Shown: one piece after another, positions 43,838-51,600 of the stretch
Layout of the letters: each line of letters begins with the position of its first letter
Position numbering within the stretch: position 1 is the first letter of the stretch
Assembly: GCA_964353355.1 (NCBI GenBank)
Contig: CAYGVT010000134.1
Coordinates: 121,654-185,653, forward strand
DNA: 64,000 nucleotides
Direction: 5' to 3'
DNA from: CAYGVT01 sp964353355
Lineage (GTDB): Archaea; Thermoplasmatota; DTKX01; GCA-020343715
Position numbers and translations under genes: made by a program
Notes under the pieces: generated by a model
What the model saw: only the letters and a program-made list of their open reading frames with translations
What the model was told of the DNA's origin: nothing
Databases searched by the model: none

Positions 43838-45337
43838 TCACTCGGCGAGCGCCTTCGGGCTGAAGAGCAGCAGACAGCCCAGTATCTCCAGGCGGCCGAT
43901 CCACATCAGCATGGCGAGGACGGTCTTCGACACCCCGTTGAGGATAGCGAACGTGGTGGCCGGGCCGACCAGCCCCAGGCCTGGCCCCACGTTGCTGATG
44001 GACGTGATGACCGCGGATACCGAGGTGGTCATGTCGTTTCCGTCGAGGGCGATGAGGATGCTTCCGAGGGCTATGAGTCCGACGTACATCAGGATATAAA
44101 CGGCCGTGTTGGCCACCTGCGAGTCCGGGATGATGACGTTGCCCAGCTTGACGTGGAACACGCCCCTGCGGTGCGTGACCTTCAGGAAGAGGACGCGGAT
44201 AGACTTCAGGATGATGAGCAGCCTCACCATCTTGATACCGCCCGCCGTCGAGCCCAGCGTGCCGCCGATGACCATCATGATGAGCAGCACCATCTGAGAC
44301 GACACAGGCCAGAGCGCGAAGTTCGCGGTGGCGAAGCCTGTCGTCGTGACGGTCGACACGACCGCGAACGAGCCGAACCTGAAGCTCTGGTCGACGCTGT
44401 AGATGTCCCTGGCTGCGAGGTCGCCGGTCACGAACACGATGGCGAGGACGATGATGAGGATGGCGAACCGCATCTCGGGGTCCTTGAGGTACTCGCGCCA
44501 TTTGCCCCTGAGCGCGTGGTAGTGCAGCACGAAGTTGGTGCCTGCGATGAGCAGGAAGACGGTGATGACGAACTCGACGGCGGGGTTGTCGAAGTATCCC
44601 ACGCTCTTGTCGTGGGTGCTGAACCCGCCCGTGGGCATCGCGGCCATCGCATGGTTGACCGCGTCGAAGAGCGACATCTCGTGGTCCCCGTAGTTGCCCA
44701 CTCCCATTAGCACTGCGACGAGGAGCACGGTGAACAGGACGTAGATGCCCCATAGCAGTCGCGCCGTCTGCGCCATCCTGGGCGCCATCCGGGTTACCCG
44801 TCCGCCAGGCACCTCCGCCTGTATGATGACGGTGTTGATGCTGCCCCCGAAGAACCGCGAGAGGATGGCCACGGACAGCACGATGACGCCCATGCCGCCG
44901 AGCCACTCGGTGAGCGACCGCCATAGAAGGAGGCTCTTGTCGAGGTCGTCGAGCCCGGATATCACTGTTGCGCCCGTCGTGGTGAAGCCGGACATCGACT
45001 CGAAGAACGCGGAGGTCGCGTCCGGCACCGCCCCGAGGGCGAGGAAGGGCAGGGCGCCGATGCCCGCGAGCACGAGCCACGTGAGGCTCACCATCACCAG
45101 GGCCTCGCTCACGCGGATCTGCTCGAACTTCTCGTGCATGAGGGCCCTGATGGAGAAGCCGGTGCCCAGGCACAGGATGATTGGGATACCGTAGGCGAGG
45201 AAGAGCCGGTAGGGGTCCTCGTCGTAGACAACGCCCGTCCAGATGGGGCCCAGGAACGAAAGGGCGAAGAGGATGAGGATGAGGCCCATGCCATCCAGGA
45301 TTATCTGGAACCTCATGTGGGCCCTCCTCCTCTCCAT
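43838..45337 (-). CDS. trkH: TrkH/KtrB-type potassium transporter
   Basis: 499 residues with about ten hydrophobic segments. Four pore loops are visible: FTTTGATV, MPTGGFST, TTTGFAT and NVGPGLG. Each glycine belongs to the K+ selectivity filter of the MPM repeats. GGMGVIVLSVAIL and GSTAGGIKMVRLLI are also family landmarks. TrkH works with a cytosolic RCK/TrkA ring; no trkA is adjacent. ATG 45316 is a possible alternative start, since the first residues (MERRRAHM) are basic. Confidence 0.93.
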   Translation of the reverse strand: MERRRAHMRFQIILDGMGLILILFALSFLGPIWTGVVYDEDPYRLFLAYGIPIILCLGTGFSIRALMHEKFEQIRVSEALVMVSLTWLVLAGIGALPFLALGAVPDATSAFFESMSGFTTTGATVISGLDDLDKSLLLWRSLTEWLGGMGVIVLSVAILSRFFGGSINTVIIQAEVPGGRVTRMAPRMAQTARLLWGIYVLFTVLLVAVLMGVGNYGDHEMSLFDAVNHAMAAMPTGGFSTHDKSVGYFDNPAVEFVITVFLLIAGTNFVLHYHALRGKWREYLKDPEMRFAILIIVLAIVFVTGDLAARDIYSVDQSFRFGSFAVVSTVTTTGFATANFALWPVSSQMVLLIMMVIGGTLGSTAGGIKMVRLLIILKSIRVLFLKVTHRRGVFHVKLGNVIIPDSQVANTAVYILMYVGLIALGSILIALDGNDMTTSVSAVITSISNVGPGLGLVGPATTFAILNGVSKTVLAMLMWIGRLEILGCLLLFSPKALAE

Positions 45338-45545
45338 CGGTCATCGACTGCCGCGAGGCCGGGCGTTCCGGCCTGGCCAGGCGGCTGCTGCTCGTAAGAG
45401 AGGATTGCGGGTACATAATCGTTCCGTATGGTAGGTCGCGGGGTGACCCGTCCGCCAACGGCGCTGGCCGCGGAGCATCCCCGGACCGATCCGCGTCACC
45501 CCCCCCCGCAACCATCATCTACGCGCCCTGCCATTGGGTGCGCGC

Positions 45546-46754
45546 ATGACCTCCGCCGGGGCATTGGACGTGGTCGTGGTGGGCGCGGGGCCAGCGGGCT
45601 CGCGCACGGCGGAACTGCTCGCGCGCGCGGGGCTCGACGTCCTCGTGCTCGAGGAGCACCGCGAGGTGGGTCGCCCGATGCAGTGCGCGGGCCTTATAAG
45701 CACGCGCGCCGCCGACCTCCTGGGGGAGGAGCTCGCGGTGGAGAACCACGTGTCGGGCGCGAGCGTCCACGGCCCCGCGGGGAGGGTTGTGGCATTCGAC
45801 GCCGGCCGAACGCGCGCGCACGTCGTGGACCGCGCGGCCTTTGACCACGAGCTCGCAGCGCGCGCGGCGAGGGCGGGCGCCCGCATCCGATTGGGCGCGA
45901 GGGCGGTGGGGGTCAGGGCGGGCGCGGAGGGATGCGAGGTCGAGGTGCGGGACGGGCACGCGGCCGCGAGCAGGGAGCTGCTGGAGTGCCGCGTCGTGGT
46001 GGGCGCGGACGGCCCGGGGTCACTCGTCAGGAGGGCGGTGGGCCTGCGACGGCCGCGAGAGTTCCTCCAGGGCTTCGAGGCACGGCTCGCGACCCCCCAC
46101 GGCATCGACACGACGGCGGTCCACCTCTTCGCTGGGCGCGATACCGCGCCCGGATTCTTCGCATGGGCGGTTCCCGTGGGCGAGTACGAGCTACTCGCGG
46201 GCGTCGCTTGCGAGCGCGGGCCCGTCAGCGCAAGGGCACGGCTCGAGCGGCTGCTGCGCGACCCCAGGTTCATGGGCGAGTTCCGCGGCCTCGAGCCCCT
46301 TGCCTACTACGCGGGGACCATCCCGGTGGGCCCGCTGGCGAGGCCGGTCGCGGACGGCGCGGTCCTGGTGGGCGACGCGGCCGCCCAGCCCAAGGGGACG
46401 TCGGGCGGCGGCGTCTACCCGGCGCTCGAGGCCGCGGGGGCGGCCGCGGCCGCCATCGTGGACTCGCTGGAGCGGGGCGAGCCCACCGCGAGGGCCCTGG
46501 GCGCGTACCCGCGCGCGTTCAACGAGCGTGTGGGCGCCGAGCTCAAGCGCGCGGCCCGGCTGAGGCGGTCCTACGCGGCGATGTCGGACGCGCTCGTGGA
46601 CGAGCTGCTGGCGGCGGTGGACGACCCGGAGCTGCTAAGGCTCATCGTCGTCGAGGGGGACATCGACTTCCCGTCGAAGCTCGTCAAGTCGCTGCTGCAT
46701 AAGTCGCCGTCGCTGCTCAAGCTTGCCGGTCCAGTACTGAAGGGCTTTCTTTAG
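45546..46754 (+). CDS. Geranylgeranyl-reductase-family FAD protein
   Basis: 402 residues. FAD-binding Rossmann start VVVVGAGPAGSRTAELLA, then REVGRPMQCAGLIS, where CAGLIS is the signature of the archaeal geranylgeranyl reductase group. VVGADGPGSLVRR and VLVGDAAAQPKGTSGGGVYPAL (second FAD motif) follow. In archaea these enzymes saturate the isoprenoid chains of membrane lipids. ATG 45546 is preferred over the upstream GTG. Its last 120 bp overlap, antiparallel, the 3' end of the 462-residue gene. Confidence 0.88.
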   Translation: MTSAGALDVVVVGAGPAGSRTAELLARAGLDVLVLEEHREVGRPMQCAGLISTRAADLLGEELAVENHVSGASVHGPAGRVVAFDAGRTRAHVVDRAAFDHELAARAARAGARIRLGARAVGVRAGAEGCEVEVRDGHAAASRELLECRVVVGADGPGSLVRRAVGLRRPREFLQGFEARLATPHGIDTTAVHLFAGRDTAPGFFAWAVPVGEYELLAGVACERGPVSARARLERLLRDPRFMGEFRGLEPLAYYAGTIPVGPLARPVADGAVLVGDAAAQPKGTSGGGVYPALEAAGAAAAAIVDSLERGEPTARALGAYPRAFNERVGAELKRAARLRRSYAAMSDALVDELLAAVDDPELLRLIVVEGDIDFPSKLVKSLLHKSPSLLKLAGPVLKGFL

Positions 46755-48023
46755 CCGGGGGTACTCGGAGCCGTGCTCCTCGGCGAGGTAGAACACCACG
46801 GCGAGCGCGCCAAAGAACACGCAAAGTCCGACGAGCAGTGCGAGCGGCCACAGGGGCACCGGGTCCTTGACGGAGATGGAGGAGTCGGGAACGATGCCCG
46901 AGACGTTGAGCTGGTAGTAGAGGTTGCCGTAGTTGAAGCCCTCCCACTGGGGGGTGGTGAAGTAGCCCCGGGAGGACATGTTGTAGGTCTCGCCCATGTA
47001 CGTGAACGTGAGACGATGCCGCACGAAGTAGGTGCCCTTGGGCGTGTCGTCGTTCGTGCCGATGTCGAGCCTCACCTCCACCCTCCCGCCCTTGGGTATG
47101 CCGCCCGGGAAGGTGACCTCGGTCGAGGTCGCGCCGTCGTCGAACTTGGGCTTCGGGCCCTTCAGCCGGTCGAGCGCCTTGGACTCCTCGAGGGTCGCCC
47201 ACATGTAGAGCTCGACCCTGACCACAACGTCCGTCATGTCCGCGTCGTACCTGTTGGAGATGGTGAAGTTGTAAGTCCCCTTCTCGCCGGGCCTGATGAC
47301 GGGCGTCGTGAAGTTGCCGAAGTCCGGCACCCGGTTGGGGCGGCTGACGAGGTCGAAGTCGGGGGGTGCGACGGTGAAGCCCGCCTCGGGCAGGAGGCCC
47401 CTCACCCCCTCGATGACGGAGGACAGGACCCCCCCCTTCCATGCCTCCTCGAGGAGCATGGCCCATATGTTCTCCTGGAACAGGCCCCGCGAGCCGGCGT
47501 ACAGACCGTGAGGGTCGTCGTTGAATTCAAGCTTGAGGCTCACACGGTAGAACCCGGGCTCGGCGCGGGGAGGCACGCTTACGTTGATGATGAGCTCCCA
47601 GGCCCGTGTCGCGTCCCCGAGGGTCCCATCGAAGCTCGCGTAGCACTTGGTGCTGAAATCCTCGTCCAGGAAGTACCCTTCCCCGACCAGGAATGTCGGC
47701 ATTGGTGTTTCCAGTTCGAATTGGTAGCGTTCCTCTCCCAGCATGCCCCAGCCGTATATCGAAAGATGCAGCGTGATGTTCGTGAGGTTCTGCCCGCGGT
47801 CATCGTAGAGCCTGAGCCTCAAGCTCCCCGTCGCGTTGGCGTGCCTGTCGATGGGGATGGTCACGTTCTTGAACTCGACCGTGGGCGCCATGCCCACGGG
47901 GATGCCCTTCGTCAGCTCCCCGGACCATCCCCCGGCCCGTTCCTCATCTGTGAGCCCAGACACCCCGGATGTGCAGGCCAGCATGAGCAGGACGACGATG
48001 GCCGCAGACCATCTGGCAAGCAT
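46635..48023 (-). CDS. Secreted, TM-anchored protein with a cytosolic tail
   Basis: 462 residues. Signal peptide (AAIVVLLMLACTSGVSG), a beta-rich ectodomain with many Asn-X-Ser/Thr sites and two Ig/NEW3-like modules (VIRPGEKGTYNFTISN), one membrane helix (LALLVGLCVFFGALAVVFYLA), and ~45 cytosolic residues that form a basic amphipathic helix with an acidic end (DDDEP). A minus TATA (48046-48056) lies ~25 bp before ATG 48023, so the message is probably leaderless. Its final 120 bp overlap the reductase gene tail-to-tail. Confidence 0.78.
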   Translation of the reverse strand: MLARWSAAIVVLLMLACTSGVSGLTDEERAGGWSGELTKGIPVGMAPTVEFKNVTIPIDRHANATGSLRLRLYDDRGQNLTNITLHLSIYGWGMLGEERYQFELETPMPTFLVGEGYFLDEDFSTKCYASFDGTLGDATRAWELIINVSVPPRAEPGFYRVSLKLEFNDDPHGLYAGSRGLFQENIWAMLLEEAWKGGVLSSVIEGVRGLLPEAGFTVAPPDFDLVSRPNRVPDFGNFTTPVIRPGEKGTYNFTISNRYDADMTDVVVRVELYMWATLEESKALDRLKGPKPKFDDGATSTEVTFPGGIPKGGRVEVRLDIGTNDDTPKGTYFVRHRLTFTYMGETYNMSSRGYFTTPQWEGFNYGNLYYQLNVSGIVPDSSISVKDPVPLWPLALLVGLCVFFGALAVVFYLAEEHGSEYPRLKKALQYWTGKLEQRRRLMQQRLDELRREVDVPLDDDEP

Positions 48024-48163
48024 CGAGCCCGAAAGGCCCGGGCGCCTTTAATAGATATCCCTGCGGTGCCGTTTGAGCCTGTCCCGGCGGACCCGTCGAG
48101 CCCCGTCCCGTCATTCCCTGGCAGGATGCCAGAGCGCCGTCCCCGGCTGGTAACCGGAGCAAA

Positions 48164-48173
48164 GATTTTATCT
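48164..48173 (+). promoter_or_regulatory. TATA box upstream of the roadblock gene
   Basis: The block gattttatct lies ~28-37 bp before the ATG of a 22-codon frame (48201) and ~93-102 bp before the roadblock GTG, so transcription probably starts near 48195-48200. Confidence 0.55.
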
Positions 48174-48200
48174 AGCCTGACCCGCTTATCCGGACGCGCG

Positions 48201-48269
48201 ATGGCGTTCAGCCATCGCCATGGGTTTCGCTGGAGGTTGCCGGACTGCCGTCCCCCAACAAGGCCGTGA
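48201..48269 (+). CDS. Possible 22-codon leader peptide overlapping the roadblock start
   Basis: The frame begins MAFSHRHGFRWRL and ends with a TGA overlapping the roadblock GTG (GTGA, 4 bp). It starts right where transcription is predicted to begin. It is basic and lacks any known motif. It could couple translation to the next gene, or be fortuitous. Confidence 0.3.
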   Translation: MAFSHRHGFRWRLPDCRPPTRP

Positions 48270-48607
48270 GGGAGGTCCTCAACGAGCTGCGCAGCGTGGG
48301 CGAGATAGCCTCCGCCGCGGTCGTCTCCCGCAGCGGCATGATCATCGACGGCGACGCGCCCTCCTTCATCCACATGGAGACCTTCGGCGCCATGATGGCC
48401 ATCATGCTCGGGGCCGCCGAGACCGCCACCGCCGAGTCGCAGGCGTCTCTGCGGTACATCAACGTGGAGCTCGCGACGTCGAACCTGGTCATCCTCGGCG
48501 CGGGGCAGCGCGTGCTGCTCGCGTGCCTCGTCAAGGACCGGGACAAGTTCGCCCAGGTCGTGCCCCTCATCGAGGAGGCCGCGCGGCGGCTCAAGGCGCT
48601 CGTCTGA
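48266..48607 (+). CDS. Stand-alone roadblock/LC7-domain protein
   Basis: 113 residues from GTG 48266. The pattern VLNELRSVGEIASAAVVSRSGMIIDG, a central helix (ETFGAMMAIMLGAAETATAE), ATSNLVILGAGQRVLLACLV and a C-terminal helix is the single-domain roadblock fold. Such proteins form dimers that act as GTPase-activating or scaffold partners for small GTPases (MglB with MglA in bacteria). The start is uncertain: ATGs upstream are out of frame, while a ggagg at 48232-48236 would favour a non-canonical start near 48245. The giant TPR gene follows 83 bp later. Confidence 0.85.
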   Translation: MREVLNELRSVGEIASAAVVSRSGMIIDGDAPSFIHMETFGAMMAIMLGAAETATAESQASLRYINVELATSNLVILGAGQRVLLACLVKDRDKFAQVVPLIEEAARRLKALV

Positions 48608-48625
48608 AGGGTCGCTCAGCGCCGA

Positions 48626-48636
48626 ACATTTATAAC
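48626..48636 (+). promoter_or_regulatory. TATA box of the giant TPR gene
   Basis: The sequence acatttataac lies 55-65 bp before ATG 48691 in the 83-bp gap after the roadblock gene, suggesting the TPR gene has its own start of transcription. Confidence 0.55.
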
Positions 48637-48690
48637 GCCCGACACGCATCACGAGCCGACCAGCCTGAGCTGGGCCTGGATGGTGTTCGG

Positions 48691-51600
48691 ATGGTCCGCT
48701 GCGCCAAGTGCAAGACGGAGAACCCGCCCGGTACCAAGAAGTGCACGCAGTGCGGCTCGGACCTGCTTCCCGTGGCCGCCCCAGGGGGCATCAGTGGCGG
48801 GTTCATCGGCGGCGGGGCCGTGCTCGGCGGCACCGCGCTGACGCGGTCGCGCCAGCACGCCGCCTCGTCGCTGTCGGTCGGCCCCACGACCTACGGCGAC
48901 GGCGTGTCCTTCGTCTCCACCGGCGACGCCATCAAGCAGCTGCAGTCCATGGTGGTGACGGGGCTCGACGCCCAGCAGCTGGAGAACATCGCCAACCAGC
49001 TCAACTTGCTCATGAACCAGATGGGCGTGGTCGCCGACTACACCAAGGGCGGCGAGATGTCCATCTCGGCCAAGGACCGGCAGGTCGTGGACCTCATCGA
49101 GGCCAAGGTGCGCGAGGTCGAGAAGGCCTCGGGGGAGCTCCTCAAGAGCCCCGAGGCGTACCTCCGGCTCGGCAACTACTACTACTCGCACGCCAAGCTC
49201 GACATGGCGCTCGAGAACTACAACAAGTCGCTCAAGCTCAAGGATGACCAGTGGATCGCCTGGTACAACAAGGGCTGCGTGCTGCAGGAGCTCGGCCGCA
49301 ACCAGGAGGCCGTCGACGCATACACGCGCGCGGGCAGGCTCAAGGACGACGCCGTCGAGGTCTGGTACAACCTGGGCACGGCCCACATGGCCATGGAGAG
49401 GTGGGTCCACGCGGTCGCGGCCTTCGACAAGGCGACCAAGCTGCGCCCCGACTACGACAAGGCCTGGGGCAACAAGGGCGTCAGCCTCATGGCGCAGGGG
49501 CGCCACGAGGCCGCCGTCGAGTGCTTCCAGGAGGTCATCAAGCTCCGGCCCAACGACGTGGACATGTACATCAACATCGGCGCGGCCTACAAGAAGATGG
49601 GCCGGACCGAGGACGCCATCAAGGCCTACGACAAGGCCATCTCCATCAACCCCACCCGGGAGGAGGTGTGGAACAACCGGGCGAACGCGCTGTTCGAGGT
49701 GGGCCGGTGGGACGAGGCGGCGGCCAACTACGCCAAGCTCAACGAGTTCGACCCCAAGGACGCGCTCGCGCACTACCGCCGGGGGCAGGCGCTGCAGCAC
49801 CTCGAGCGGTGGGCCGAGGCCGCGACGTCCTACGCGGCCAACGTCAAGCTCCAGGCCGACAACGTGGACGCGCACTACCAGCGCGGGCTTTGCCTGCTGA
49901 GGGTCAAGGACATGAAGGGCGCGCGGGACTCGCTGCGGCGCGCGGTGGAGCTGGACGCGTCAAACCTGGACGCTGTCTACCGGCTGGGCTCGCTCGCCTA
50001 CGAGTTCGGCGAGCTCGAGGAGGCGGTGCGCGCCCTGGCGCGCGTCGCCACCGGCAAGCCCGGCCACGAGGAGGTCGACCGCCTCCTGGGCAACGCCTAC
50101 GCGCGCCTCGGCAGCTGGCCGCAGGCGCTCGACTTCATCGACCGGGCCCTCAAGCGCTGGGGGGACGACCCCGAGCTCCTGGAGAACAAGGGCAACGCGC
50201 TCTACGAGCTCAAGCGCTACCAGGAGGCCATCCCCGTGTTCGAGCGCGTCATCACGCTCAACCCGACCAGGGGCGCCGTGTACAACTCGCTCGGCAACGC
50301 CTACTACTACCTCGAGAAGTACGCTGAGGCCGCGGACCGGTACGACCGCGCGCTCTCGCTCAACCCCAACCTCGAGCAGGCGTGGCGCAACAAGGGCACG
50401 GCCCTCCGGAAGCTCGGGCGCACGGCCGAGGCCGTGGAGTGCTACAACACCATCCTCAAGCTCAACCCCAGGGACGTCGACATCTGGCTCATCAAGGCCA
50501 AGGCGCTGGAGGAGCTCGGCTCCACCAAGGAGGCGCTCATGGCCTACAACACCACGCTCCAGCTCGACGTCGACAGGACCGAGGCGTGGCGCGGGAAGGG
50601 CAAGCTCCTGTTCGCGATGAGGATGTTCGACGAATCCATCGAGTGCCTTGACCGGGTGCTGGAGGCCGAGCCCGACGACGAGGAGGCCTGGTCGCTCAAG
50701 GAGGAGGCGCTCAAGCAGACGGGCCGGCTCGAGGAGGCGCTGGAGGTCTACGACCGGCAGATAGAGCGCAACCCCAACGACGCGGAGGCGTGGCACAACA
50801 AGGCCGTCATACTCCGCAAGCTCGGCCGCGTCGACGAATCGCTCTCGGCATACGACCGGCTGACGGTCATCCGGTACAACGACGGGCCCCTGTGGATGGA
50901 GAAGGCGCGGTTCCTCGACGACGCGAGGCGCCCAGACGAGGCGCTCAAGGCCTACGACCGCGTGCTGGAGCTGCAGCCGGACAACCTGGAGGCTCTGCGC
51001 GCCAAGGGCCGCGTGCTCGAGGGCAAGGGCATGCCGCAGGCCGCCATCGTCGTTTACAACCGCATACTGCAGCTCGACCCCGGCGACGCGGAGGTGTGGG
51101 AGAAGAAGGGCCTCGCGCAGTACGACCTGGGGTTCCTCCCGGAGGCGCTCGAGGCCTTCGAGCACGTGCTCCAGGCCGACGCACGGAAGGACCGCATCTG
51201 GAACGCCAAGGGCAACGTGCACTACCGGCTCGAGCAGTTCAAGGAGGCCGAGGAGGCCTACGACCGCGCGCTCGCCATCAACCCCAAGCTGCCCGAGGCG
51301 TGGCGCAACAAGGGCGTGTGCTCGAGCAAGGTGGGCAACAAGGCAGAGGCCCTCAGGGCCTTCGACCAGTACCTCAAGCTCGAGCCCCAGGACGCGCCCG
51401 TGTGGTTCGAGCGCGGCGTCATCCTGGCCGACCTCAAGAACCTCAAGAGCGCCCTGCAGTCGCTCAACAAGGCCATAGAGCTCGACCCCGACATGGAAGC
51501 GGCCCACCTGCACAAGGGCCTCATCATGGAGCGCGGCGGCATGAAGGCCGAGGCGCTCAAGTCGTTCGAGCGCACCATCGAGCTCAACGACGACAACATG

